IMG/VR virus record: IMGVR_UViG_3300008217_001901
Coordinates: 1 to 31,021 of that record
Length of the DNA: 31,021 nucleotides
Direction: 5' to 3' (one strand)
From: a virus
Shown here: in pieces, positions 21,514-29,123 of the stretch
How the letters are laid out: each line of letters opens with the position of its first letter
Numbering within the stretch: the stretch's first letter is position 1
Made by a program: the position numbers and the translations under genes
The notes under the pieces: generated by a model
Databases searched by the model: none
Told to the model about the DNA's origin: nothing
What the model saw: the letters and a program-made list of their open reading frames with translations, nothing else

Positions 21514-21964
21514 GTATTTCATGGGTATGGCGTACTGTGCGTCCATACGCAGTCATGATTCACAAACAAAGGTGGGCTGCGTTATAGTTGGTAGCCCTAA
21601 CGTAATTGTCGGAGTCGGGTATAATGGATTTTGTACATCGGTCAAGGAAGACGACCTTCCTACTACTAGACCCGGTAAATATCCTTTTATTGTACACGCA
21701 GAAGCCAACGCTATAAGCAACTTAGTTGTCAAACATACTGATTCCTACAGAGCCTATATCACGCATCTGCCCTGTGCCACCTGCGCCAAATTATTATGGC
21801 AAAGTGGCGTTTGGGAGTGGTATGCGCCAAAAGGAGCCAAGGCTCACGGAGAAACAGAGGAAGACAGGATTGTCTACAACCACCTCATAGAAAACGGCCT
21901 TGAAATCACGTATCTTGATTTTGATTACAGGCAATTTTTTCAAGAGTGCTTTGGCCTTCTTTAG
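21485..21964 (+). CDS. Deoxycytidylate (dCMP) deaminase
   Basis: A 159-residue enzyme with a GTG start at 21485, chosen because the family usually opens with RP.WDEYFM, seen here as RPNWDEYFMGMAY. The zinc site is complete: His71 and catalytic Glu73 in HAEANAI, then Cys97 and Cys100 in LPCATCAK. It converts dCMP to dUMP, feeding thymidylate synthesis; together with the dUTPase and ribonucleotide reductase downstream it forms a nucleotide set. A thymidylate synthase is not in the window. The length is typical of phage dCMP deaminases. Family members that deaminate free cytidine or act in vitamin synthesis are less likely, given the neighbours. Confidence 0.92.
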   Translation: MSHNRPNWDEYFMGMAYCASIRSHDSQTKVGCVIVGSPNVIVGVGYNGFCTSVKEDDLPTTRPGKYPFIVHAEANAISNLVVKHTDSYRAYITHLPCATCAKLLWQSGVWEWYAPKGAKAHGETEEDRIVYNHLIENGLEITYLDFDYRQFFQECFGLL

Positions 21965-21965
21965 T

Positions 21966-21978
21966 GTATAATATGTTA
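21966..21978 (+). promoter_or_regulatory. Promoter-like motif GTATAATATGTTA
   Basis: It matches the consensus GTATAATATACTA at 11 of 13 positions. It lies in the 30-base gap after the dCMP deaminase gene. The predicted start of transcription leaves a leader of about 16 bases with a GAGGA ribosome site before ATG 21995. Confidence 0.5.
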
Positions 21979-21994
21979 TGGCCGAGGAATAATC

Positions 21995-22606
21995 ATGAAA
22001 TCTATATGCGTAATAGCAAAGGGGCCATCAGCCGTTCATGCAGACAAATTTATAGACCAAAACGATGATGTCGCCGTCATAAACGATGCGTCAATTTTCA
22101 CAAAAAGAGATAGAGTAGACTATTGTTTTATTACACACAACTATTATACAACGCTAAGAGGTACTGTTCACAAAATAAGAAATATAGTCACAGTTGCTAA
22201 AAACGCAAAAGAAAAAGCGCCAGTAGGCGGGTTCGATCTTTTAGATGAAGTTGCAGATGTGAATAAAATTGTTTATGAACACCTAGTAGAGGATCATCCT
22301 CTTCAGCCACATAGAGATGGTTTTATAAGACATATAGGCGCTGGAAAAATTTGTCATCATCACACCTCTGCTGCCGCCCTACACTGGCTAGCTAAACATG
22401 GAAAATATAACCTCATAAGGGTAATAGGTATAGATGGGGGAACTGAATATGCTCCCGGTAGTTATGTTAACCAGCCGACTTATGTCAAATTAGGCATTAA
22501 AGAGGGCACGCTCGACAAATGGAAAGAGATAGTTCTTGAACTGGTGAAAGTTCTGGAGGATATTTATGACTGCAAATTTGAATTTTATAATTCCAGCAAA
22601 AACTAG
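21995..22606 (+). CDS. Sialyltransferase-like / DUF115-like glycosyltransferase
   Basis: A 203-residue protein. The opening ICVIAKGPSAVHADKFI with a following DVAVINDA resembles the G-x-G/P-S loop and next strand of bacterial GT42-type sialyltransferases and related DUF115 proteins, which bind a CMP- or nucleotide-linked donor. A later VIGIDGGTEYAPGS could form the second half-site. It lies directly before a CMP-sugar synthetase-like gene, which supports a CMP-sugar donor. It is shorter than typical GT42 enzymes, and the acceptor is unknown. The assignment is tentative. Confidence 0.55.
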   Translation: MKSICVIAKGPSAVHADKFIDQNDDVAVINDASIFTKRDRVDYCFITHNYYTTLRGTVHKIRNIVTVAKNAKEKAPVGGFDLLDEVADVNKIVYEHLVEDHPLQPHRDGFIRHIGAGKICHHHTSAAALHWLAKHGKYNLIRVIGIDGGTEYAPGSYVNQPTYVKLGIKEGTLDKWKEIVLELVKVLEDIYDCKFEFYNSSKN

Positions 22607-23249
22607 TAGCTCTAGAGTTAAAAATAAAAATTGGAGAGAGTTCGCTTTTGGTAAAAGTTTAGTTGATATCACCTTAGATAAAATTCTAGACTACGGAGCC
22701 GATAAAAAGAACATCTTTATATCGTGCGAGGATATTAGCAAAGAACAATACTGTAAAAACAGAGGCGTCAATTTTCTTTTGAGAGACAAGCGCCAGTGCG
22801 ACAATGATTTTAGTGTACAGACTTTGTTGCGAAACATATGCGATCAAGTTAAAGATGATAAAGATATTGCTTACTCTCAGGTTTGCGATCCCTTTTTCGA
22901 TGATTACAAAAACTGCTTAGATTTATGGGACGAGGTAAAACAAAAGGGTCACGATAGCTTAGTTGTGTGTCATGCTCACAAAATGTATTTGATGGATTCT
23001 GAGTCTAGGCCAATTGGTTGGTCTTTTGGATCTCATCACACAAAAAGTCAGGATTTACCAATTTTCAGAACGATGCCCTTTACTTTATCGGCTCTCACGA
23101 GAGATAGTGTAAAACAAAGCGGTTATCATGTTGGCTCAAATCCGTACTGGTACGAATCTAGCCGTAGAAATATTGACATCGACACAGAAGAAGATTTCAG
23201 GCTGGCTCAAATAATATATACAGAGTTAACCCCAGAAAGAAAACTATGA
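22566..23249 (+). CDS. CMP-sugar synthetase-like cytidylyltransferase (NeuA/KdsB fold)
   Basis: A 227-residue protein starting 41 bases inside the previous gene, with GGAGG six bases before the ATG. FIIPAKTSSSRVKNKNW is the nucleotide-binding loop of the acylneuraminate cytidylyltransferase family (usually IPARGGSKRIPRKN), with the Arg/Lys pattern kept but the GGS replaced by SSS. The end NIDIDTEEDFRLAQ is a family hallmark that supplies metal-binding Asp residues. Such enzymes activate sialic, legionaminic or KDO-type acids with CTP. The substrate is unknown; the altered loop could mean a different nucleotide or reduced activity. It pairs with the sialyltransferase-like gene. Confidence 0.75.
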   Translation: MTANLNFIIPAKTSSSRVKNKNWREFAFGKSLVDITLDKILDYGADKKNIFISCEDISKEQYCKNRGVNFLLRDKRQCDNDFSVQTLLRNICDQVKDDKDIAYSQVCDPFFDDYKNCLDLWDEVKQKGHDSLVVCHAHKMYLMDSESRPIGWSFGSHHTKSQDLPIFRTMPFTLSALTRDSVKQSGYHVGSNPYWYESSRRNIDIDTEEDFRLAQIIYTELTPERKL

Positions 23250-23629
23250 AAGAACCACCAAAGGGTATAACTACGAACGTTAAAGTGTCAAGAGTGATCG
23301 ATGGAGACACCGTAGATGTAGAAATAACAAGAACGGTTCGCGTTAGATTACTTGACTGTTGGGCGCCAGAAACTCGCACGACAGACCCGGTAGAAAAGGC
23401 CAAGGGATATGAATCTAAAAAGTACCTTCACAATTTGTTAAAACAGGTTTTTTACAATGATCTTGCGGCCAGAAAACAAAAAAAGGTTACCCTCTTTATA
23501 CCAGCCGACGAACAAGGAGAGCTTAAAGACAACTTTACTTTCAGCAGGGTTCTAGGCAGATTATTTGTCAATGGAGAAGACGTGTCTGAACGTATGGTTG
23601 AGGCTGGAAAGGCTACTAGAACAAAATGA
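23246..23629 (+). CDS. Thermonuclease-like (SNase) protein
   Basis: A 127-residue SNase domain. It has VIDGDTVDVEI at about 16-26 (calcium-binding Asp), VRVRLLDCWAPE at about 31-42 (catalytic Arg and Glu, with the Asp of the calcium site) and SRVLGRLFVNGEDVSERMVE near the end, which supplies the second catalytic Arg. Family enzymes cleave DNA and RNA to 3'-phosphates. No signal peptide is present, so it should act inside the host, perhaps degrading host nucleic acid for reuse by the adjacent nucleotide genes. The start overlaps the upstream stop (ATGA). Confidence 0.88.
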   Translation: MKEPPKGITTNVKVSRVIDGDTVDVEITRTVRVRLLDCWAPETRTTDPVEKAKGYESKKYLHNLLKQVFYNDLAARKQKKVTLFIPADEQGELKDNFTFSRVLGRLFVNGEDVSERMVEAGKATRTK

Positions 23630-23799
23630 ATATTAGAGGCGCTAGGAGCGATAAACCGCTTACACTTAAGCTGGCCAACGGAAAAGAAAAGTCTTTTCGA
23701 GATGGCTCTGCAATGCATGCGTGGTATATGAAGAACAGAGATTCTCATCAACCCAGAAAAAAGAAAAGACCCAATAGCGGGTCTAACAAAAAACAGTAG
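23626..23799 (+). CDS. 57-residue basic hypothetical protein
   Basis: The frame starts at ATG 23626, overlapping the nuclease stop (ATGA). It contains LTLKLANGKEKSFRDGSAMH and then WYMKNRDSH, ending in a Lys/Arg-rich tail. The central part looks like a small strand-helix domain (LANGKEKSF.DG....WY) found in several short phage proteins. It ends five bases before the ribonucleotide reductase start. No function is known. Confidence 0.55.
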   Translation: MNIRGARSDKPLTLKLANGKEKSFRDGSAMHAWYMKNRDSHQPRKKKRPNSGSNKKQ

Positions 23800-23804
23800 G
23801 GATA

Positions 23805-25988
23805 ATGTCTGTAAAAGAATTAGAAAACTACACATTTGTTTCTAAATACGCTAGATGGATACCGGAGAAAAAAAGAAGAGAGACTTGGAGAGAATCGGTT
23901 GATCGTGTCAAAAAAATGATGCTTGATCAATATCCAGATGTCAAAGAGGATATTGAGTGGGCTTATGACATGATGTATAAAAAGAGAGTTCTAGGCTCAC
24001 AACGAGCTTTGCAGTTTGGCGGCTCTCCCATTCTAAAACATAATGCGCGCGTTTATAACTGCATCGCTTCGTTCATAGACCGTCCAAGATTCTTCCAAGA
24101 ATGCATGTATCTTCTCTTGTGTGGCTGCGGCACTGGATTCTCTGTTCAGAAGCACCATGTAGAAAAGTTGCCCAAGCTAGTCCATAAGAAAGACGGCACT
24201 AAAAAATTCGTCATACCAGACACAATAGAAGGATGGTCTGACGCTGTTGGTGTTTTGGTCAGCAGCTATTTTGAAGATTGCGAACTGTTTTCTGAATATA
24301 CAGGGAAGACCGTAAACTTTGACTTCTCAGAAATCAGACTAGCCGGATCATATTTAAGTTCAAGCTCCGGTAAGGCTCCCGGCCCAGAACCTCTGAAAAA
24401 AGCCTTGACAAACATCAAGAAAGTTTTAGATAGGGCTATAAAGAACGCAGAATTCTCAACGAGAAAGCTGAGACCTATAGATGTCTATGATGTTGTTATG
24501 CATGCTGCTGACGCTGTTATTAGTGGTGGTGTACGCAGAAGCGCTACGATTTGTCTTTTTTCGCCAGATGATGAAGAGATGGCACTGGCAAAGACTGGTA
24601 ATTGGTTTCATGATAATCCTCAACGTGGTCGCTCTAATAATTCTGTTCTCCTTCTCCGTGATAAGACCAGTCCTACACAATTTACAACATTGATGGAGTC
24701 GGTCAAGGAGTTTGGGGAGCCGGGCTTTGTGTGGGCCGATTCCACAGAATTCGTAGTCAACCCCTGCGTTGAAATCGGACTTTATCCTGTTGATGACGAG
24801 ACTGGTGAAACGGGATGGCAAGCGTGCAACTTGAGCACAATTAACTGCGCTAAGATTAAAACTAAAGATGAGTTCTTAGAATCTTGCAAAGCAGCATCCA
24901 TTATAGGAACCCTACAGGCTGGCTTTACGTCTATGGCGTATCTGGGAGAGACTACGGAGAAGATTCTTCGTCGAGAAGCTCTGCTAGGAGTTTCCATGAC
25001 CGGCATCATGGAGCGCCATGAGATTTGCCTTGACCCCGATGTGCAGAAAGAGGGAGCCAGAGAGGTCAAGAAAGCCAACAAGGTGCTTGCTAAGAAGATC
25101 GGTATCAATCAAGCCTCCAGAGCCACCTGCGTTAAGCCCGAAGGCACGGCGTCCTGCATTCTTGGAACTAGCTCTGGAATCCACCCCCATCACGCTAAAA
25201 GATATATCAGGAGAGTGCAAGCTAACAAGATGGAAGATATCTATCAGCATTTCAAAAAAACGAATCCACGAGCTTGTGAAGAGTCCGTTTGGTCTGCTAA
25301 TGATAGCGATGACGTTGTTGCTTTTTGTATAGAAGTGCCTGATGGGGCCAAGCTTAAAAATAAAGTTGGCGCCTTAGACCTATTAAACTGTGTCAAATCC
25401 ACCCAGCAAAATTGGGTGATGATAGGTAGAACCGACAGCCTTTGCGCACAGCCCTATTTACAACACAATGTATCCAACACCATCAATGTTAAGCCAGAAG
25501 AATGGAAAGATGTGCAAGCTTTTATTTACAAAAATAGAAGATACTTTTGTGGGGTATCACTGCTGCCCGTGAGTGGCGATAAGGATTACCCTCAAGCGCC
25601 TTTCACGACAGTGTATCTTCCCAGCGAAATGGTGTCCCATTATGGAGACGGCGCAATGTTTGTAAGCGGCCTTATCGAGGTGGCACTTAATTTGTGGGAA
25701 GACAATCTTTGGGCCGCTTGCGATTCCTTATTAGGTCTTGGACAAAAAGTAAAAGGCAATGGCAAAAAAACTTGGGCCGACAGATGCCAAAAGTTTGCTG
25801 ATAAATATATGGATGGGGATATTAAAAAACTAACCTATTGCATGAAAGATGTATATAACTGGAAAGAATGGGTTGACGTTCAAAGATCTTACTCTTCTGT
25901 TGACTATACTGAGTGTATAGAGGAGCAGGACAACACTACCCCAGAGCAAGAATTAGCTTGCGCAGGAGGCGTTTGTGAAATTATTTAA
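23805..25988 (+). CDS. nrdJ: Adenosylcobalamin-dependent ribonucleoside-triphosphate reductase (class II)
   Basis: A 727-residue enzyme, close to the 739 of the monomeric Lactobacillus type. It shows YNCIASFID with Cys86, CGCGTGFSV near 106-114, ISGGVRRSATICLFS at about 239-253, NPCVEIG with radical-site Cys321 and Glu323, and ACNLSTIN with Cys341. PEGTASCILGTSSGIHPHH is the phosphate-binding region. The tail CAGGVCEII carries the C-x4-C pair (719 and 724) that reloads electrons. It makes deoxyribonucleotides using vitamin B12 coenzyme and needs no oxygen or separate small subunit. Class II enzymes are frequent in marine phages. It should depend on cobalamin made or taken up by the host. It overlaps the alternative start of dUTPase. 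Confidence 0.92.
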   Translation: MSVKELENYTFVSKYARWIPEKKRRETWRESVDRVKKMMLDQYPDVKEDIEWAYDMMYKKRVLGSQRALQFGGSPILKHNARVYNCIASFIDRPRFFQECMYLLLCGCGTGFSVQKHHVEKLPKLVHKKDGTKKFVIPDTIEGWSDAVGVLVSSYFEDCELFSEYTGKTVNFDFSEIRLAGSYLSSSSGKAPGPEPLKKALTNIKKVLDRAIKNAEFSTRKLRPIDVYDVVMHAADAVISGGVRRSATICLFSPDDEEMALAKTGNWFHDNPQRGRSNNSVLLLRDKTSPTQFTTLMESVKEFGEPGFVWADSTEFVVNPCVEIGLYPVDDETGETGWQACNLSTINCAKIKTKDEFLESCKAASIIGTLQAGFTSMAYLGETTEKILRREALLGVSMTGIMERHEICLDPDVQKEGAREVKKANKVLAKKIGINQASRATCVKPEGTASCILGTSSGIHPHHAKRYIRRVQANKMEDIYQHFKKTNPRACEESVWSANDSDDVVAFCIEVPDGAKLKNKVGALDLLNCVKSTQQNWVMIGRTDSLCAQPYLQHNVSNTINVKPEEWKDVQAFIYKNRRYFCGVSLLPVSGDKDYPQAPFTTVYLPSEMVSHYGDGAMFVSGLIEVALNLWEDNLWAACDSLLGLGQKVKGNGKKTWADRCQKFADKYMDGDIKKLTYCMKDVYNWKEWVDVQRSYSSVDYTECIEEQDNTTPEQELACAGGVCEII

Positions 25989-26007
25989 CTGGATAGGAGG
26001 AGATACA

Positions 26008-26448
26008 ATGGGAGGCAACCCAGAAGTGGGATCAATACAAGTTAAAAAAGTAACCGATACCGCTAAACTTCCATCGAAGGCTCATGTTACGGATGCCGGA
26101 TTTGATCTTTATGCTGAAAAGTATAGCTCAATTCCCTCTGGTGAAACCAAGTTGATTGGAACTGGAATCGCTATGGCTATCCCAAGGGGATATGCTGGGC
26201 TGATCTGGGACAGGTCTTCCATGGGTGTAAAAGGTTTGCACAGATTTGGCGGCGTAATAGATTCTGACTACAGGGGCGAAATCAAAGTGTGTATACACAA
26301 CGCCTCTGAAGAAAGCTATACTATAAGTGAAGGAGACAAGATAGCTCAGCTTGTTATACAGGCGCTGCCATCTTTCTTCTTAAGAGAAGTGGATTCATTG
26401 GAGGAAACCGAGCGTGGTGGCAAAGGTTTTGGTAGTTCCGGTATATAG
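26008..26448 (+). CDS. dut: dUTPase (deoxyuridine 5'-triphosphate nucleotidohydrolase)
   Basis: A 146-residue trimeric-type dUTPase with all five motifs: DAGFDLYA (1), DRSSMGVKG (2), GGVIDSDYRGEI (3), GDKIAQLVI (4) and RGGKGFGSSG (5). The start at ATG 26008 follows AGGAGG; a GTG at 25975 in the same frame lies inside the reductase gene and lacks such a site. The enzyme turns dUTP into dUMP, which protects DNA from uracil and supplies thymidylate synthesis along with the dCMP deaminase. It is full length and probably active. Confidence 0.95.
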   Translation: MGGNPEVGSIQVKKVTDTAKLPSKAHVTDAGFDLYAEKYSSIPSGETKLIGTGIAMAIPRGYAGLIWDRSSMGVKGLHRFGGVIDSDYRGEIKVCIHNASEESYTISEGDKIAQLVIQALPSFFLREVDSLEETERGGKGFGSSGI

Positions 26449-26457
26449 AAAGTATTT

Positions 26458-27099
26458 ATGAAAAGAGGCCCACGTAAGAAGAATCTCAAGCCTAAAACCC
26501 CAAATCAGGCTGAGTACATCAGAACTATAGCGGAAAATGATGTAACTTTTTGTGTAGGACCAGCAGGGACAGGAAAAACCAGCGTTGCAGTAGGGCTGGC
26601 TTGCGAACATCTAAAAGAAGGAAAAGTTCAAAAAATAATCATTACCAGACCAGTCGTTGAGTCTGGCAGGACGGGATTAGGATTTTTGCCGGGTAGTTTT
26701 CAAGAGAAAATCCACCCATATCTCATACCCGTACTAGAGGAAATGAAATTATTCCTAACGGACGCGCTTGTTAAAAAGTATATGTCTGATGGAACGATAG
26801 AGGTTGTTCCTCTAGAATACATGAGAGGAAGGAACTTTCACAATTGTTTTATGATACTGGACGAAGCCCAAAACACAACGCATGAACAAATTAAGATGTT
26901 CATAACTCGTATTGGGCGAAAATCCAAAGCTGTAGTTAATGGAGATATAGATCAGAGTGATCTTCCACCTGCGGCAAGAGGAGCCTTAGAAAACTGTCTT
27001 GATAAGTTAGAAGACACCAATTTGGTGGGCATAGTAGAATTGACAGACGACGATATAGTTAGAAATAGGATTATATCCGCAATATTAGCAAAACTTTAA
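26458..27099 (+). CDS. phoH: PhoH-family ATPase
   Basis: A 213-residue P-loop protein with Walker A GPAGTGKT at 34-41, IIITRPVVESGRTGLGFLPG at about 60-79 (a PhoH signature), Walker B FMILDEAQN near 131-139, VNGDIDQSDLP and a final arginine region. PhoH proteins are related to the helicase half of RecD-like enzymes, and recent work links cellular members to RNA unwinding or decay. They are very common in marine phages, but their role in infection is unclear. The tRNA-Arg gene begins at the base after its stop codon. Confidence 0.93.
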   Translation: MKRGPRKKNLKPKTPNQAEYIRTIAENDVTFCVGPAGTGKTSVAVGLACEHLKEGKVQKIIITRPVVESGRTGLGFLPGSFQEKIHPYLIPVLEEMKLFLTDALVKKYMSDGTIEVVPLEYMRGRNFHNCFMILDEAQNTTHEQIKMFITRIGRKSKAVVNGDIDQSDLPPAARGALENCLDKLEDTNLVGIVELTDDDIVRNRIISAILAKL

Positions 27100-27173
27100 G
27101 CCCTCGTAGCTCAACAGGATAGAGCAACGGTCTTCTAAACCGTAGGTTACAGGTTCGAGTCCTGTCGAGGGTG
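27100..27173 (+). tRNA. tRNA-Arg (anticodon UCU)
   Basis: A 74-base cloverleaf with an acceptor stem of 7 bp (27100-27106 with 27166-27172, one G-U at the end), D stem GCTC/GAGC, anticodon stem ACGGT/ACCGT and loop CTTCTAA with anticodon TCT at 27134-27136. The T arm is ACAGG/CCTGT with loop TTCGAGT, and the discriminator base is G. CCA is not encoded. It reads AGA and AGG codons, which dominate Arg usage in most genes of this window. It directly abuts the phoH stop. Confidence 0.95.
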
Positions 27174-27196
27174 CGTGCATCCACGTCATCTGGACG

Positions 27197-27210
27197 GTAC
27201 AATATATAAA
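27197..27210 (+). promoter_or_regulatory. Weak promoter-like motif TACAATATATAAA
   Basis: A TACAAT core with an AT-rich end lies between the tRNA and the HAD gene. The expected transcript start leaves about 12 bases with GGAGGG before ATG 27222. It resembles the other copies only loosely. The 48-base gap also contains a 4-bp CGTC/GACG hairpin that is too short to call. Confidence 0.3.
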
Positions 27211-27221
27211 GGAGGGATACA

Positions 27222-27626
27222 ATGGTTGATTCGCTTAAGACACTAATAGTAGACTGTGATGGTGTAATAGCAGACAAGAATCACGGTGGTGACTACAGTA
27301 AGGCTAAGCCTTTGCAACATGGCATAGATCAAGTCGGGAGGCTCTATGACATGGGATACACTATAACTTTGTATACTGCTAGATATGGAGATAGGGAAAA
27401 AGGAAATATCCACAGACAATACGAGCGTGGGTATAGGGAATGGACAGACTGGCTAGAGGCTCACGGTGTCAAGTATCATCACGCACATATGGGTAAGCTC
27501 GCTGGCGTGATATATATAGACGATAAAGCCGCTAGGGTTCGTGGAGATGACGAGTCTGGCTGGTCCGACGTTTGGGAGGAAGTATCTAATCTAGAAGGCA
27601 AAGACAGGTATGGCAATCCAATATAA
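27222..27626 (+). CDS. HAD-superfamily phosphatase-like protein
   Basis: A 134-residue protein with AAGGAGGG as ribosome site. IVDCDGVIADK holds HAD motif I with Asp11 and Asp13. YTITLYTARYGD supplies motif II (Thr), and KLAGVIYIDDKAARV at about 96-110 supplies the Lys and paired Asp of motifs III and IV. The small size and HGV.Y......KL.G..YIDDKA pattern match a group of capsule- or sugar-phosphate-linked HAD phosphatases. It likely removes phosphate from a small molecule, and a sugar phosphate or nucleotide is plausible. A separate HAD domain is fused in the 5155 gene. Confidence 0.8.
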   Translation: MVDSLKTLIVDCDGVIADKNHGGDYSKAKPLQHGIDQVGRLYDMGYTITLYTARYGDREKGNIHRQYERGYREWTDWLEAHGVKYHHAHMGKLAGVIYIDDKAARVRGDDESGWSDVWEEVSNLEGKDRYGNPI

Positions 27627-27628
27627 TC

Positions 27629-27964
27629 ATGAAAACTTTCGTAAGGCTATTTAACAAATATGCCTATGCAGCAGCATATGCCCAACTGTGGCTTTTCATT
27701 GGGTGTGCTTCTGCCGTTGACATATACACATCCATAAAGACTCAAGAATATTTGTTAGAGCTTGAACTTAACCCAGTGGGTAGGTGGCTCATACGACAAG
27801 ATGGTGGAGACATAGCCTTGTTTATGGGAATAAAAACCGCCGGAACGACACTTGCTCTCGGAATTCTTGTCATGCTATACCAGTGGAAAAAACACTGGGC
27901 TTGGGCCTCCATTATAGGAGTAGCCCTTATGCAGATATTTGTTTTGTGGAGTCTACAGCAGTGA
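27629..27964 (+). CDS. Integral membrane protein
   Basis: A 111-residue protein with three likely membrane spans: about residues 13-33 (with ASAVDIYTSIKT just after), 64-84 and 90-108. The AVDIYTS...E.NPVGRWLI layout after the first span is like small DUF5658-type membrane proteins, in which Asp and Asn-Pro are conserved. Function is unknown. It begins two bases after the HAD gene, and the next gene starts at GTG within its stop. Confidence 0.6.
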   Translation: MKTFVRLFNKYAYAAAYAQLWLFIGCASAVDIYTSIKTQEYLLELELNPVGRWLIRQDGGDIALFMGIKTAGTTLALGILVMLYQWKKHWAWASIIGVALMQIFVLWSLQQ

Positions 27965-28248
27965 GCATATTCGGAATTAAGTTTCTGTCCAGAAATATTT
28001 TTGGGTCTCTAGATAAAAGATACAGCCTCAAAACACGCGATGATAAGCCCTTTAAGCTGATGGGAGAGAACCAGCTACGTCAAATCACAGATGTCTCATT
28101 AGAATCTAATATGATTTCAGGAAATATTGTGGAACATTTGTGCGAACAACTTATAAATACTAGAAAAATCTGTGAACAATTAGCAGAAGAAAAAGACAAT
28201 CCTAAAAACCTTACAAAAATAGCTAAAGACGTAGAACAGATAATATAA
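27961..28248 (+). CDS. Small hypothetical protein (GTG start)
   Basis: A 95-residue protein. GTG 27961 overlaps the upstream TGA (GTGA), and this start is preferred over an in-frame ATG at 27784 that would lie deep inside the membrane protein gene. The C-terminal half is helical (SGNIVEHLCEQLINTRKICE) with a possible coiled coil. No family is recognised. Its stop overlaps the next ATG (TAATG). Confidence 0.55.
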   Translation: MSIFGIKFLSRNIFGSLDKRYSLKTRDDKPFKLMGENQLRQITDVSLESNMISGNIVEHLCEQLINTRKICEQLAEEKDNPKNLTKIAKDVEQII

Positions 28249-28595
28249 TGCCAACTTACGAATACAAATGTGACGCTTGTGGGCATGATTTTGAAATAGT
28301 TCAATCTATGAAAGACAAAGCCAAAAGAAAGTGTCCAGAGTGCAAAAAGAATAAACTAAAGCGCGTTTTTGGAACTCCGTTTGTTTTTGTCAAAGGAGAA
28401 CCACAAACAATTGGACATTGGGCTGAAAGAAATACCGAACAGATGAGTAACTATGAGCTTGGCGACAAACGTGGGAAGCAAGAAGAAGCCAATAAGAAGG
28501 CCACCGAAAAAAGTTCTAGCGGAGTTACCAGAAAAGAGATTAGAAAAATGACCCCGGAACAAAGAATGAAATATATAGAGAAGGGTACTAAATAA
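28248..28595 (+). CDS. FmdB-type zinc ribbon protein
   Basis: A 115-residue protein. MPTYEYKCDACGHDFEIVQS with a following KCPECKK is the FmdB regulatory-protein zinc ribbon: Cys8, Cys11, Cys29 and Cys32 bind one zinc. The rest is a charged Lys/Glu-rich helix ending in RKMTPEQRMKYIEKG. FmdB domains are frequent in phages, where they are often fused to charged tails; the function is not known. It is coupled on both sides by overlapping stop and start codons. Confidence 0.85.
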   Translation: MPTYEYKCDACGHDFEIVQSMKDKAKRKCPECKKNKLKRVFGTPFVFVKGEPQTIGHWAERNTEQMSNYELGDKRGKQEEANKKATEKSSSGVTRKEIRKMTPEQRMKYIEKGTK

Positions 28596-28816
28596 TGGCT
28601 GGAGACCCCCCATACAAGGCTATTGTTCTTATGGATATTAGTATTCATGAGGTTTTAAAAACCGGCGAGTGTTCTGGGGAAAAAATGCCGCTACAGGAAA
28701 TGCAAAGGTATGGATTTAATAACGATAAAATTCCCGTTGTTGTTAAGGGACAAAACAAATATGAATGTATCAAAAAACTAGTTAGCAAAATACAGGAATT
28801 TAACGACGGAGAATAA
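28595..28816 (+). CDS. Small hypothetical protein
   Basis: A 73-residue alpha/beta protein that starts on the last base of the FmdB stop (TAATGG). A first strand AIVLMDISI, a helix LQEMQRYGF and a second strand KIPVVVKGQ are followed by a helix KLVSKIQEF. The layout is a compact strand-helix-strand-helix fold, but no family is recognised. Confidence 0.5.
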   Translation: MAGDPPYKAIVLMDISIHEVLKTGECSGEKMPLQEMQRYGFNNDKIPVVVKGQNKYECIKKLVSKIQEFNDGE

Positions 28817-28817
28817 C

Positions 28818-29123
28818 ATGGTTGATTTTCATGAGATGGAAGAAAAAGAAGCAAAACCGCCAGTAAATGTCGATTCTGTACCGATAATCTGTACAAATTG
28901 TGACAGCAAGCTACTGACTGTTAAAAAAGTCAAAGAGGCTCCTACTACGATCAAAATTAGAGCCAAGTGTTGTTTTTGTAAAGATAAGACCTTCTATAAA
29001 GAAGTTTCTGGAGCTTTTTATCTTGCTGCCGAACCCAACGTGTTTCTAGAAGGGGTGAGCGAAGAAGGAGAAGCCCAACATTTTATCATAGAGACAAAGG
29101 AAAAAGACGATGTCGAGGCATGA
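28818..29123 (+). CDS. Small zinc-ribbon-like protein
   Basis: A 101-residue protein with IICTNCDSKLLTV (Cys25, Cys28) and KCCFCKDKTFY (Cys51 or Cys52 with Cys54), a CxxC...CxxC pair typical of a zinc ribbon. An acidic N-terminus and an acidic C-terminus flank it. Proteins of this type in phages often bind nucleic acid or other proteins, but no function can be assigned. The stop overlaps the next gene by 14 bases. Confidence 0.6.
   Translation: MVDFHEMEEKEAKPPVNVDSVPIICTNCDSKLLTVKKVKEAPTTIKIRAKCCFCKDKTFYKEVSGAFYLAAEPNVFLEGVSEEGEAQHFIIETKEKDDVEA

Noticed and set aside
27100-27173. tRNA gene as an integration site
   Set aside because: No integrase, excisionase or repeated tRNA end is seen in the window, so nothing supports a temperate phage.
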